Source: Alkalihalobacillus trypoxylicola (GTDB lineage Bacteria; Bacillota; Bacilli; Bacillales; Bacillaceae_D). From it: a DNA stretch of 64,000 bases. Made by a program: the position numbers and the translations under genes. The notes beneath the pieces were generated by a model. That model did not search any database. It saw nothing but the letters and a program-made list of their open reading frames with translations, and was not told the DNA's origin. Shown here piece after piece: positions 41,592-50,891 of this stretch (its first letter is position 1; each line of letters starts with the position of its first letter). The stretch spans positions 186,001-250,000 of the forward strand of contig NZ_LTAO01000001.1 in assembly GCF_001590785.1 (NCBI RefSeq), in the 5' to 3' direction.

Positions 41592-41942
41592 TTAAAATCT
41601 TTTTTGATTGAAAAAATGGTTATTTGAATATTTTCTAGTAATTTTAGCTGTTGGTTGATCGAAAAAATTAACTTTAGGAATTTGATTTTCACTTTCACTA
41701 GTGTTTACTCTTTTTGCAGAAGAACGATCATTATCTCTCTTAAACGATTGACTATCCATTGACGCTTCAACGGTTTCTAGATTTAAGCCTTGCAAAAATT
41801 TATTCACCTCATCTTGAATACCTAGGACCGTGCTTTTCACTTTTGCTTGATCATTTAAGGATAAGTCATTGCTACTTCTTACATTATGTTTATCTAGAAT
41901 TCGACCTACCGCTACCTCTACTAATTTTTGCTGATTTTTCAT
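41592..41942 (-). CDS. Spore coat protein, CotW-like
   Basis: The 116-residue protein begins LVEVAVGRILDKHNVRSSND with STVLGIQDEVNKFLQGLNLE, similar in layout to CotW, then a basic, Asn/Ser-rich tail. It is 80 bases upstream of the CotX-like gene with the same orientation, as in the cotVWXYZ cluster. Similarity is weak. The gap to 42,262 has no gene beyond likely sporulation promoters, which I cannot place precisely. Confidence 0.55.
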   Translation of the reverse strand: MKNQQKLVEVAVGRILDKHNVRSSNDLSLNDQAKVKSTVLGIQDEVNKFLQGLNLETVEASMDSQSFKRDNDRSSAKRVNTSESENQIPKVNFFDQPTAKITRKYSNNHFFNQKRF

Positions 41943-42262
41943 TATTACTCTCCTTTCAAATATCTTTTATTCTTATTTCATGACAGACAAAATGATAGAA
42001 AACTAGAAATACACTACTAGTCTCTCTAGGGCTATCTTATGTTTTTTTGCTTGTTTTGCTTGGGCTTTTCTTAAATTCAAGCTAAAAGCTTGTACATACA
42101 TTTAATAGACTTCTATACCTACTTAGCTAAAAAAAACAACAAGAAAGTGAGAGATGCAAAAAGAGAATTTCCCTTCTTAATCTTGTATATAAATGATTTA
42201 CATCTTTCCACTACTGTATTAAATTGTAATATAAAGAGAATTTGAAATGGAGGGATTATGAG

Positions 42263-42826
42263 ATGCTTCAAACATCAGAATCAAAAGTAACACTAAGAAA
42301 AGTTGCCCATACGGATGTGGATACTTACCATAAATGGCGGAATGATTTTGAAGTAATGAATTCCACAAGTCTTTCATTGGATGTATACAGTTTAGAAGAA
42401 ACGAAAGATTTCTTTGAACAGGTTATTTTAAATGGAAATCATTCAAAAAGTTATATAATTGAGGAAACGGAAGGAAATAATCCTATAGGGATTACCTCTT
42501 TAATCAACATCGATTCCAAAAATAGAAATGCTGAGTTTATTATTGATATTGGAGAAAAGGAATATTGGGGGCAAGGCATCGCAACGATTGTCTTAAAGGA
42601 AATTTTAGATTTTGCTTTTTTTGAATTAAACTTACATAAAGTCTATCTAAAGGTATTCTCTTTTAATGAAAAAGCCGTTCACCTTTACACTAAACTGGGC
42701 TTCAAACAAGAAGGAGCAAACAGAGAGGCACTTTTTAGAGGGAATCGCTGGCATGATATTATACATATGGGCATTTTAAAGAAGGAATGGGAACTAAATA
42801 AGGAGAGTCGAGCTGTGACTAACTGA
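42263..42826 (+). CDS. GNAT N-acetyltransferase (RimJ/RimL type)
   Basis: ATG at 42263 with GGAGGGATTATGAG upstream. The 187-residue protein shows LRKVAHTDVDTYHKWRNDFE, FIIDIGEKEYWGQGIATIVL (acetyl-CoA motif), NLHKVYLKVFSFNEKAVHLY and GFKQEGANREALFRGNRWHD. Typical of RimJ/RimL-like acetyltransferases for N-terminal or small amine substrates. Substrate not predictable. Confidence 0.9.
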   Translation: MLQTSESKVTLRKVAHTDVDTYHKWRNDFEVMNSTSLSLDVYSLEETKDFFEQVILNGNHSKSYIIEETEGNNPIGITSLINIDSKNRNAEFIIDIGEKEYWGQGIATIVLKEILDFAFFELNLHKVYLKVFSFNEKAVHLYTKLGFKQEGANREALFRGNRWHDIIHMGILKKEWELNKESRAVTN

Positions 42827-42879
42827 TGAGCCAAATAGGTGAAACCACCTTCTCAGATCTAACAATTAGAACTACTAAA

Positions 42880-42910
42880 AAGGTCACCCTCATCCTAGGT
42901 GACCTTTTTT
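42880..42910. terminator. Strong terminator after the GNAT gene
   Basis: AAAGGTCACC pairs with GGTGACCTTT, followed by TTTTTTTA. The overlapping plus frame at 42826 is therefore not a gene. Confidence 0.9.
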
Positions 42911-43022
42911 TTATCCTATTGGTTTACCTACATTTTATACATTTATATCTCAACTGGAACACGGCAGTTCAAGAATCCTCTTCAGCAAAAAATAGGAATC
43001 AAAGAGTTTTCTTAATGAAAAT

Positions 43023-43499
43023 TCAATCCATCACATGCATTTTAATAGGTTCGATTTTCACCTCAATATCCATTTCATTTTCATCCTCATCTTCAAGCGT
43101 CAATAAAGAGCTAGTAAGAATGTCATAATCCCCTTGTTCTTTTAGGATAAATTCTTCTTTTGTGTTAATGGATTTTCCCTTCTTAAATTCAGTTGTAACT
43201 GCCATATCCACATAAGCTATTCCGAAATCAACTTCTTCTCCATGATCATGCAAAAATGTATTTCTTATAAAAGGGTTGGCATGCATAACCGAAATATCGT
43301 CTGTTCCTTCATAAATTAACTTCTTCTCAATCCAAAAAGGCTCATCTACATTTACTTGAATGGGTACCGTTAGTTCAATTGTAAAGTACTCCCCTTTTTC
43401 TAAGTAGGTCTGTGTATCGTGATGAACTTGTCGTTCACTCTCATTACATCCACTTAAAATCATGAATATAAGGAGTAGGCATGTATATTTAATTTTCAA
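43023..43499 (-). CDS. Lipoprotein, unknown
   Basis: A TTG start at 43497–43499 has AAGGAGG upstream. The mature signal MKIKYTCLLLIFMILSGCNE gives a lipobox with Cys. The rest is a beta-rich Ig-like sequence (IELTVPIQVNVDEPFWIEKK, TTEFKKGKSINTKEEFILKE). Length 158. No family recognised; probably an extracellular lipid-anchored domain. Confidence 0.65.
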   Translation of the reverse strand: MKIKYTCLLLIFMILSGCNESERQVHHDTQTYLEKGEYFTIELTVPIQVNVDEPFWIEKKLIYEGTDDISVMHANPFIRNTFLHDHGEEVDFGIAYVDMAVTTEFKKGKSINTKEEFILKEQGDYDILTSSLLTLEDEDENEMDIEVKIEPIKMHVMD

Positions 43500-43653
43500 A
43501 CCAAAACCTCCTTTATAAATAGATAGTCCAATCAATAGGACCTTCATTATGTACATAGTATAGGTCTTGAGCAGGCAGCTTTCACCTAAATCTGTTTTAC
43601 CATCCATTTTTTAGGGTAAATAACAGAGTAATACATGATGATGAGGTGATAAC

Positions 43654-43866
43654 ATGGTTTCTTTTAAAAAAAGAATGCATCATTCAAGATACCGTACTGT
43701 TTTAACTTGTATGTTTTCTATGCCGATTATTGCCGTTTTAGGCTTTTTTAATATCATCCCTGTTTCCAATACATTAGCTTGGTTTGCACTCGCAGCCTTT
43801 ATTGTTAGTTTGATTGTTTATTTTGGGACATTCAAAAAAAGAAATCCAGCTGATGAAATAAATTAA
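43654..43866 (+). CDS. Small two-TM membrane protein
   Basis: A 70-residue product after GATGAGGTGATAAC: MVSFKKRMHHSRYRTVLTCM, SMPIIAVLGFFNIIPVSNTL and FALAAFIVSLIVYFGTFKKR. Basic start and two membrane helices. Function unknown; followed by a terminator. Confidence 0.6.
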   Translation: MVSFKKRMHHSRYRTVLTCMFSMPIIAVLGFFNIIPVSNTLAWFALAAFIVSLIVYFGTFKKRNPADEIN

Positions 43867-43898
43867 AGATATTCTATAAAATTAGGATATCTTTTTAT
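43867..43898 (+). terminator. Terminator of the 43654 gene
   Basis: AAGATAT pairs with ATATCTT, followed by TTTATC. Confidence 0.6.
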
Positions 43899-43937
43899 CA
43901 GTAAAAGTATATAAATACCCCCTAAAGGTTCAAGACC

Positions 43938-44762
43938 TTAACTTATCCTCTTTTGTAATTTTTCCAAGCTGTAATCTGTTAATTCTTTCACTTCTTTATT
44001 TTTACTTTTGGAAAGGTCATTTAGTATGTTTAGTAAATCGCTATCTTCTATTGTCCCTTGATTTTCCCCTTCAGCGCAGCACATTAAAAATAACAGTAAA
44101 TAGACTTGTACCTTTGGCTTTTTGTGTTCTTTCATTTTTTTTACCATATATCGTATTAACTCATTATTCGTTGAGAGCACTTTCGTGAAAAGACGGTCTA
44201 CTTCTTTTGGAGTACCTTTTAGGATTACTTGATCGATTTCACTATAGTAATGCTTCACTTCCTCATTTGTAAGCTCTTTATCATAGGTAGATGGCTCTTC
44301 TTCTATATACTCAACTAACCCTGAGATCAATTCATCAAAGTTCTCTGCTAATTTAAATTCTTGGTTTTCATCTACATCTATACATATAACCGATGGATTT
44401 TTTCTGTTTCTATAGTCTAGGCAAAGAAACATTGGTGGTTCAGCGGAGATGATGATTAATTTTTGACTACGAATTCCCCATTCTTTTCGTAAATACAAAG
44501 TATCTAAAATTCCAGGACTCTCTCCAATTCCCAATAGATAATCGATATAAACCGATTGTTCACTCCAGCTATTAGGTTCGTTTGTGGGAAAATATTTATT
44601 GGTCAAATAAAACCCATTTCTATTTTTCATCAAGTTTACATACGAGCTAGGTAAAACAATGTTTAATTCATTTTGTATTTTTTCTATTTGCTCAGTGCTC
44701 GGTTCTCCAAGATAATAATCATCAAGCTCTTTTTCCCATAGTACTCTCGTCATATTCTTCAT
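43938..44762 (-). CDS. SMI1/KNR4-type protein
   Basis: The 274-residue protein has the SUKH signature: EPSTEQIEKIQNELNIVLPS, SYVNLMKNRNGFYLTN, LLGIGESPGILDTLYLRKEW, AEPPMFLCLDYRNRKNPSVI and CIDVDENQEFKLAENFDELI. SUKH proteins commonly act as immunity proteins next to polymorphic toxins, but no toxin is nearby. A C-terminal helical part (ELIRYMVKKMKEHKKPKVQV) follows. Confidence 0.85.
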   Translation of the reverse strand: MKNMTRVLWEKELDDYYLGEPSTEQIEKIQNELNIVLPSSYVNLMKNRNGFYLTNKYFPTNEPNSWSEQSVYIDYLLGIGESPGILDTLYLRKEWGIRSQKLIIISAEPPMFLCLDYRNRKNPSVICIDVDENQEFKLAENFDELISGLVEYIEEEPSTYDKELTNEEVKHYYSEIDQVILKGTPKEVDRLFTKVLSTNNELIRYMVKKMKEHKKPKVQVYLLLFLMCCAEGENQGTIEDSDLLNILNDLSKSKNKEVKELTDYSLEKLQKRIS

Positions 44763-44817
44763 TCTCCTTTATTCTTGCACTATACTAGTAGCTCAACTTT
44801 CTAACATCACTTACTCG

Positions 44818-45300
44818 TTATTTTATAACAACATCTATTTTGGGATTTTGAAGCGGTTCTTCACTGATATGATAAAAAAATTGAGACTCTGAATCATAGC
44901 TTATCGCTTCATTATTTAATAATACTTCGTCCGCATGATGGAATGTCAAGTTCTTTCCAAATAGTATCGTTACATCTCCTTCGTCTATGAGTTCATACGA
45001 AAAATCAACTTCTCCCTCGAAATCGATAAAATTACCGTTCAAATAACCTCTACTATCTTGTTTATCCTCTCTATATACGGTGAGAAAATTAATAGCAGCC
45101 GAATTTTTATAGCCTCTAATCAGCACATAAATTTCTTTTTCATTAGATAGTTTTTTCTGTTCTATTATTCTAATATCTGGATCGATTGACTGGATAAAGC
45201 TTTCAGCATCAAACACTGTCTGTTGACGATTATTTTCTAACAGAAAGGAACAAGAACACAAAAGCAATAGGTAGAGTATTATCGCTAATTTCTTAATCAT
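44818..45300 (-). CDS. Lipoprotein, unknown
   Basis: Signal MIKKLAIILYLLLLCSCSFL with lipobox Cys. The 160-residue product continues SFIQSIDPDIRIIEQKKLSN and a beta-rich segment (SYELIDEGDVTILFGKNLTF). No family recognised. Extracellular, membrane-tethered. Confidence 0.55.
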   Translation of the reverse strand: MIKKLAIILYLLLLCSCSFLLENNRQQTVFDAESFIQSIDPDIRIIEQKKLSNEKEIYVLIRGYKNSAAINFLTVYREDKQDSRGYLNGNFIDFEGEVDFSYELIDEGDVTILFGKNLTFHHADEVLLNNEAISYDSESQFFYHISEEPLQNPKIDVVIK

Positions 45301-45487
45301 TGGACCACCTACTTCCTAAAATGAATGAGATATACAACATTTTTACCAATTAGAAATTCCTTCATTTCATTCAATATCAACTTTCTTCCAAATTTAAGCT
45401 TCAATAATGAAATGTATAGTTATAAAACGAAGCTAAATCATATATAATGAGGTTAATCTAGTTAAATATTGAAAAAGGAGGGAAAAC

Positions 45488-45700
45488 ATGAAAGAAACTA
45501 AGCAAACACCTCAAGAAAGAAGAGAAAAGCTAAGACAAGATGAACTCAAAGGAAACCCTACAGGAAATCTGGGTGATGCATTTAACCGATCACAATTCGG
45601 AAGTCTGTCTGATTTGGTTGGTAGTTTAGGGTGGAAAAGATTTGGCATACTAATCCTAGTCATTATTGTCTTAATGGTTTTCGCTTATTTTTTTATTTAA
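45488..45700 (+). CDS. DUF6366 small membrane protein
   Basis: A 70-residue product: TPQERREKLRQDELKGNPTG, NLGDAFNRSQFGSLSDLVGS, then a membrane helix GILILVIIVLMVFAYFFI. The RREKLRQDELKGNPTGNL pattern matches the DUF6366 group of Bacillus. Function unknown. RBS AAAAAGGAGGG. Confidence 0.75.
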   Translation: MKETKQTPQERREKLRQDELKGNPTGNLGDAFNRSQFGSLSDLVGSLGWKRFGILILVIIVLMVFAYFFI

Positions 45701-45814
45701 GCAAGTAATTAGAGCTAAGTGTCATTAAAAGAACATTAGCAGAAAAAAAGATGATTCTAGAAGCATCTTAAGAATATTGAAAATTACATGATTTCTGATA
45801 ATAGAGAACCTTAT

Positions 45815-46537
45815 CTAATTCTTTTCAAAAATTTTTGAAAAGTCTTCTTCCGTCATGTTTTCTACTAAATTATCATATATAATCACCTGCTGATGATAAT
45901 CAATTGCTCTACCATCTCTAAATTGATAAACGATTTCCTCGCTCTGCTCATCTTCACTCTTGTTCAGTCTAATCCTATAATCTAAATCTCCTTTTATTCT
46001 CTTAGAAACAAATTTGAGGTTTTTCTCAGCTGAAATTTCTATCTGATATAATTCATGCGCTAGACTATACCCATTTTCAACAGTTGGATTTTCACTTAGT
46101 AATAGGATATATTCTTTTTCCGGATCAGGCTCTTCATAATCGAGATTCGGCAACGTAACCGTAGTGATATAACGACCTCTCTCATTAAAGATATCCATTT
46201 TTTCTTCGTAAGGTATAAGTACCGAAATACTAGTCGGTGATTGACCTTTATAATACTCGGTTATATGAAAGTTAAAAACACGTCCTTCATAATAAAAATC
46301 TTCGGAAGGTACTTTACCTTCTTCATCAGAGGTAATCATATTAACTGACTCTAGATAATGAGTAAAATGGCCTTTTATAATAACATCTCCGCTGCCGATT
46401 AACTCTTCTATTGAGTTAGGTGGACTTTCATTATCAATCTTGTCATAAATCGTTAATACTTTTCCTTGTGAGCAAGCACTAAGAACAAAAATGAGAAATA
46501 TAGCTTTTATAAGTATCCCTTTAGACACTCTTACCAT
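45815..46537 (-). CDS. Lipoprotein, unknown
   Basis: Signal MVRVSKGILIKAIFLIFVLS with Cys in SACSQGK. The 240-residue product shows DVIIKGHFTHYLESVNMITS, EYYKGQSPTSISVLIPYEEK and EKEYILLLSENPTVENGYSL. Not a family I can name. Presumably a membrane-anchored extracellular protein. Confidence 0.6.
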   Translation of the reverse strand: MVRVSKGILIKAIFLIFVLSACSQGKVLTIYDKIDNESPPNSIEELIGSGDVIIKGHFTHYLESVNMITSDEEGKVPSEDFYYEGRVFNFHITEYYKGQSPTSISVLIPYEEKMDIFNERGRYITTVTLPNLDYEEPDPEKEYILLLSENPTVENGYSLAHELYQIEISAEKNLKFVSKRIKGDLDYRIRLNKSEDEQSEEIVYQFRDGRAIDYHQQVIIYDNLVENMTEEDFSKIFEKN

Positions 46538-46591
46538 TAAAAGGTACCTCCATTCTTAAGAGACATATTATAAATATCCAATCTATCATTT

Positions 46592-47055
46592 CTAAGGTAC
46601 AAATTTCATACTCGTAATAAAGACATCAGGTCCTACTTCAATATCTTCAAACTCAACAAATCCAAATAAATTATAAAGCCTTTTAGCAGGTTCATTTTTT
46701 GCTCCAGTACTTACCATTACTAAAGAATCTTTCGTAACTTTATTTTTATAAAATATTCTAGTAAACTCTTCGCTATCCCTCTCCGAAAATGACTGGGGTC
46801 TACAACTAACTTACCTATTTGAAAGGAATCTCGCTTTTTTATGTAGGAAATAAAGCCGATTAACACACCTCTTTCTATATAACCTAAATATGTTTCTTCG
46901 GAATAAATAATTTCATCGATTGTTTCTTTTAATGGTGGAATTCCATCAAAACGAATGATTTCTGCTTCTACTTTATAAGCTAATAACTGAATGGTAAGTA
47001 TTTCCTTAGCGGTCTCTTGATTTTTAACATTTATTTTAACGATGATAAACAACAC
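46592..47055 (-). pseudogene. GNAT acetyltransferase disrupted by a frameshift
   Basis: The first frame (47055–46720) reads to VVDPSHFRRGIAKSLLEYFI and IKIKLRKIL; the GNAT continuation SLVMVSTGAKNEPAKRLYNL and FGFVEFEDIEVGPDVFITSM lies in another frame and ends at TAG 46592–46594. One base is missing or added around the A-rich tract near 46740–46760. Together they form a normal acetyltransferase. Confidence 0.8.
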
Positions 47056-47231
47056 TTCCTATACATTTCTTTTATGTATATATTTTACTATTAAATGATA
47101 ATTAATTACATGATCTTTACTTAATAGGAAATGAATGAGATACTTTAAGACGAATTTACATTTGCTATATTACGAGACGTAAGCTCTACTAATTCAAATG
47201 GTTAATAAATTCAAGATGAAAGGTTTTGTTT

Positions 47232-47633
47232 ATGAGAAAATATTTAAAATGGATTCTTTCTATAACAGCATGTTTGTTACTATATGTAATGTATATGTCC
47301 TTCTTTTATAACCCTCATGAAATAGACGTTCATGTAAAAAATGAGACTCATGAAGCGATAATGGGTTTGTCGATTACTTATACGAATGTTGAATCACCGA
47401 TTGAACTGCCTGCCATACAAGCTGGCGAAACTCATAGCATAAAAATTGATATAATGGAAAGCTCAAATGAGCAGTTTCATGAAGGTTCTATGGAACTACA
47501 CTATCATGAAAAGTATGAAAAAACGATTATTGGTTATTTCGGAAAAGGCTATAATGGAAAAGTGGACATTATTATTGAGGAAATAGATAGCAACGGTCAA
47601 CTATCGATTGAATCTAGTACAACAGTAAGATAA
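47232..47633 (+). CDS. Membrane-anchored extracellular protein, unknown
   Basis: From MRKYLKWILSITACLLLYVM the 133-residue product has an N-terminal anchor and a beta-rich extracellular part (THEAIMGLSITYTNVESPIE, HEGSMELHYHEKYEKTIIGY, FGKGYNGKVDIIIEEIDSNG). No family recognised; ribosome site is weak. The following gap 47634–47959 contains a terminator and no gene. Confidence 0.6.
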   Translation: MRKYLKWILSITACLLLYVMYMSFFYNPHEIDVHVKNETHEAIMGLSITYTNVESPIELPAIQAGETHSIKIDIMESSNEQFHEGSMELHYHEKYEKTIIGYFGKGYNGKVDIIIEEIDSNGQLSIESSTTVR

Positions 47634-47841
47634 GCAGTATCCAATCTAGGACAAAGAAATTTATTGACTGCATGTCGAAAATGAATGTATTGAAAAGTGG
47701 CAGATACCAAATGCATGATTGAAGAGCACCGTATGTGTAAAGTGCTCTAGTTAAATCCACCAACCCACTCTTCGTCCGGTGGAAGCACCAAATGAACGAT
47801 AATAATCAGCTCGGTTAGGTTATTTATTTAGATTCTTCAAC

Positions 47842-47876
47842 AAGACCTCCCTTCTATAAATAAAAAGGAAGGTCTA
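47842..47876 (+). terminator. Terminator in the 47634–47959 gap
   Basis: AGACCTcccTTC pairs with GAAGGTCT, followed by TATTTC. The rest of the gap shows no gene. Confidence 0.5.
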
Positions 47877-47959
47877 TTTCTTGTGTACCTATTCATTACA
47901 CTCCCTATTAGATTTCGCTTCATTCAAAAATTTAATAAGTAGGTCTGTTCATCGTTTCA

Positions 47960-48135
47960 TTAGTTGCTCTTAATCAAAGACTTTACAAAATCAAGCGTAA
48001 TGGTTTTTAATGAGGAATTAATTTTTAAATTCGCCCTCTCTAAGCATTTAGAGCAAATCCAATTCTCTTCAGCTATTTTATATCTATTTAACCCTACATG
48101 TTGGTTACAAACTGCACACTCAACAAAAAAACCAT
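47960..48135 (-). pseudogene. Zinc-ribbon gene with a poly-T frameshift (DUF4428-like)
   Basis: The gene begins ATG at 48133–48135 after GGGAGAGGTGATAG. The run of seven T in ATGGTTTTTTTGTTGAG shifts frame; one more T would give MVFFVECAVCNQHVGLNRYK and AEENWICSKCLERANLK, with CxxC pairs typical of a DUF4428-like zinc ribbon, ending at TAA 47960–47962. Real mutation, sequencing artefact or slippage cannot be told from here. Confidence 0.6.
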
Positions 48136-48336
48136 TCTATCACCTCTCCCAGTATATACGTAAAATAAAATGGAAAGTTCCGGACATGATAATCTCTTAA
48201 ACTTTGCATAATTCTATCAATATATTCGCTCTTATAAAGTGACTATTTTGATTGAGGTGGTGTCGCTTTGAAACTTTAGTTGAAGTAATTCGTATGTATA
48301 TTAGAAACGCTTTTAAAATGCTTAGGAGGTTCAATC

Positions 48337-48501
48337 ATGTTCAAAAACTGGTATAGCTACTTTCTTTGTATCATCACTTTTTTGATTATTGGATTTTTAA
48401 CTTTTAATAATACTACTTCAGCTATCATTTTTGGAATAGTAAGTGGTGGAATCTTTGGATGGGTTCTTTCCTCTCCCTCAAAAAAAAGTAACAAAAGCTA
48501 A
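48337..48501 (+). CDS. Small membrane protein (54 aa)
   Basis: ATG at 48337 after CTTAGGAGGTTCAATC. MFKNWYSYFLCIITFLIIGF, then GIVSGGIFGWVLSSPS: two membrane helices and a basic serine-rich tail. Strong RBS. Not recognised. Confidence 0.55.
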   Translation: MFKNWYSYFLCIITFLIIGFLTFNNTTSAIIFGIVSGGIFGWVLSSPSKKSNKS

Positions 48502-48524
48502 TTGCTTTCTGTATTAAAAATAAA

Positions 48525-48776
48525 CTAAAAAATATTCCATAACATATAAATGACTTCTACTAACAAAACTGTCACGAAAAAACCGACAATGCCTATAACC
48601 CATTTTTTATTTTTCGTATTAGATCGTACCATTTCAATGGCAATTAAAGTTACAGTAAGGGCTACCGATAAATTAAAACCAATATCAAGCCATATTAAAT
48701 CAACGAAAAATTCAACGACAAAAATAATTAATGCTACAATTGCAGTCCATGGCCACAATCTTTGTGCTAGTTTCAT
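48525..48776 (-). CDS. Small three-TM membrane protein
   Basis: From ATG 48774–48776 (MKLAQRLWPWTAIVALIIFV) the 83-residue product has three hydrophobic segments (AIVALIIFVVEFFVDLIWL, FNLSVALTVTLIAIEMV, IGIVGFFVTVLLVEVIYML). CGGGGGAA upstream is the RBS. Function unknown. Confidence 0.6.
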   Translation of the reverse strand: MKLAQRLWPWTAIVALIIFVVEFFVDLIWLDIGFNLSVALTVTLIAIEMVRSNTKNKKWVIGIVGFFVTVLLVEVIYMLWNIF

Positions 48777-49064
48777 ACATTTCCCCCGCAATCTGGTTGT
48801 ATTTTATTTATTTCACCAAAATGATAAAAGAGGTACGATAATTAAATATTTTCCCCTTATAGAACGTTAAGTCCTCTTTGCTCAATCCTCTTTCCACATT
48901 AATATCATGCAGGATTTTAGTATTTTTTGTCAAATTACTTTTTTTAAAAAAAGTATGGAACTAGGAGGAATAAAGAATATTATTATTCATTATTTTAATG
49001 AGCGTGTAATGACCGACTTTACGTCCATTTTATTTGTTTACTTCTCTTTATTTGAAACCATTTC

Positions 49065-49265
49065 ATAATGCATATCTTATAATGATAACCGCACGAGTTG
49101 GTTTTTGATTTTCACTTTAGGTAGATGCTTTCCCAAGGGCTTGTCTTCAGCTAACTCCGACTACGCAGGGCTTCGTCAGAGTGGATTTTCACACTGCGCT
49201 GATCCTTTGGGAGTCACTACCTATCGTTACAATCAACGAGTTAATTCGAAAGCATTCAAAACTTC
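49065..49265 (+). repeat. Structured repeat, copy 4
   Basis: TTTCATAATGCATATCTTAT, CCGCACGAGTTGG, TAGGTAGATGCTTTCCCAAG, CCTTTGGGAGTCACTACCTA, AGTGGATTTTCACACTG. The 3' end after AATTCGAAAGCATTCAAAAC is diverged. 48870–49064 has no gene. Confidence 0.75.
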
Positions 49266-49319
49266 TTTAAATAACTTGTCTGTTTTATTCTTAAACCCAC
49301 TTCATCCTTCCTATCTTTT

Positions 49320-49565
49320 AATAAAAATCGAGCGGTTAAGTTTTTGATTTACACTTTAGGTAGATGTTTTCCCAAGGGCTTGTCTTCAGCTAACTCTGAC
49401 TAGGCAGAGCGTCGTCAGAGTGGATTTTCAAACGGCGCTCATCCTTTGGGAGTCACTACCTACCGTTACAATCAACAAGTAAATTCACAAACATTCAGGA
49501 CATGGTTTTTAATAAACGTTCTTTTTTCATTCATTTATAGAGCAATGATAAAATTCACTCATTTG
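49320..49565 (+). repeat. Structured repeat, copy 5
   Basis: Tandem with copy 4: GTTTTTGATTTACACTTTAG, TAGGTAGATGTTTTCCCAAG, ACTCTGACTAGGCAGAGCGT with CGTCAGAGT, CCTTTGGGAGTCACTACCTA and ending AATGATAAAATTCACTC. ACTCTGAC/GTCAGAGT pairs perfectly here, where copies 1, 2 and 4 have ACTCCGAC, so pairing is conserved. Confidence 0.75.
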
Positions 49566-49641
49566 TTTTAATCTATAAATTTTAACCAAGAAAAAAAGGC
49601 AATGTAACTACATTACCTAATCATTATCGTTCTGAAGATTT

Positions 49642-49797
49642 TCATTTAAATTTTAAAGCATTAGTTAGAACTTCAGAAAGCGAAGCTTCTAGCTCATCAG
49701 GAAAAGTTTCTAAATCATTTTTAAGCTCTTCTATCTGATTCTCAACCATTTTAAATCTTGGGTCACCTTCTTTGATTCGTCCAAATATGAACATCAT
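49642..49797 (-). CDS. Small acidic protein (51 aa)
   Basis: ATG at 49795–49797 after AAGGAGGTGTTA. MMFIFGRIKEGDPRFKMVEN, IEELKNDLETFPDELEASLS. Strong RBS and clean frame, helical. Unknown; small and not recognised. It lies beside repeat copy 5. Confidence 0.55.
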   Translation of the reverse strand: MMFIFGRIKEGDPRFKMVENQIEELKNDLETFPDELEASLSEVLTNALKFK

Positions 49798-50034
49798 TAA
49801 CACCTCCTTGTTACGATTTTAGCTTATGACGCAGCGTAACAAGCAAGACGTTTATTTATTGTATTTTAAGAATCGAATAATTTTAAGAGGTCAATTTTAA
49901 TCGAGTCAAAAAAAGTATAGTGTCAAACTTCATTTTCTACACACTCTAAATTTTATATATTATGGACACTTCCATGTATGTTTTTTACTAAAAGTGGAAA
50001 TATAATGATTATTCAACTAAAGGGTGGTTTAAGT

Positions 50035-50469
50035 ATGAAATATCGGATTGTTCTTTGTGTTTTTATTTTACTTATATTTTTTCCTGGTAATACTGGCTTA
50101 ACTTATACTATTGATACGAATAGAGAATCAAATGATTTAATCATTCATGATGCACTAATGTCCTTACTTGAAGCCCCTATTGCTAAAGCCGTTGGAGAAT
50201 TTTATTCCCAGTCGCTAACAGAACAACCTGAGGTTTATCCCTATGATATTGATATTATTCAATTAAAGAGAGTAAATGGCTTTCGTAGCTTCTTATTTGA
50301 AATTACTGTAGAAGTAATGCCTGTTCTTGGACCTCATATACAAGTTGGTAAAGATAGATTGACGTTGGAACTCCCTTCTTCTCCCACTACTCCAATAAAG
50401 GTAGTAAAATATAATCATTTAGAAACCTATGAATTACCTCCAAATTGGAAGAATGTCTTAAAGAGATAA
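50035..50469 (+). CDS. DUF3888 domain protein, exported
   Basis: From MKYRIVLCVFILLIFFPGNT (signal peptide) the 144-residue product continues NDLIIHDALMSLLEAPIAKA, VGEFYSQSLTEQPEVYPYDI and FLFEITVEVMPVLGPHIQVG with KDRLTLEL, which match DUF3888. Known only as secreted Bacillus proteins; function unknown. 49978–50034 is excluded because it lacks an RBS. Confidence 0.85.
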   Translation: MKYRIVLCVFILLIFFPGNTGLTYTIDTNRESNDLIIHDALMSLLEAPIAKAVGEFYSQSLTEQPEVYPYDIDIIQLKRVNGFRSFLFEITVEVMPVLGPHIQVGKDRLTLELPSSPTTPIKVVKYNHLETYELPPNWKNVLKR

Positions 50470-50666
50470 GCTATACTTCGTAGGTTTCTCCAGCTCATAG
50501 TAATAACAAACAATCCTCTTTCATTATTAACAATTAATCAAGGTGTTTCATGGTGATTATTTAAAAAAGAGTGTTAATCTAATTCAGTACTAAATACCAT
50601 TGGAACAACATGAATTCACTTCATATTTAGAACGTAAAAAAGACCACTCATTCGAGCAGCCTATTA

Positions 50667-50891
50667 TTATTCATTAACAAGTTCTTTAATTTTTACATGT
50701 GTGACATTCTCAGAACAAACAATGACCTCATCTTCCCCTACATTCCCAAAAGTCACATATCGGTTTTCTGTTAATGCTCCATCAACAGCTTTTACTACTT
50801 TTTTAATGTTATCATCTTCTCTTTCTGCTTCAAAAACAGGTTTATCTCTTCCCACGACATAAACTTCCATCGAGAATTTCACTATAGTCAC
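50667..50891 (-). CDS. Small conserved protein (74 aa)
   Basis: MTIVKFSMEVYVVGRDKPVF, DDNIKKVVKAVDGALTENRY, VTFGNVGEDEVIVCSENVTH. Beta-rich, likely a small fold of unknown role. Clear start and spacing. The surrounding sequence shows no operon partner. Confidence 0.55.
   Translation of the reverse strand: MTIVKFSMEVYVVGRDKPVFEAEREDDNIKKVVKAVDGALTENRYVTFGNVGEDEVIVCSENVTHVKIKELVNE

Noticed and set aside
42826-43128. Plus-strand frame of 100 codons after the GNAT gene.
   Set aside because: It spans a strong intrinsic terminator and is the shadow of the minus-strand lipoprotein gene.
47964-48200. Plus-strand 78-codon frame.
   Set aside because: The opposite strand holds a zinc-ribbon gene (frameshifted) with CxxC pairs and an RBS; this frame is its shadow.
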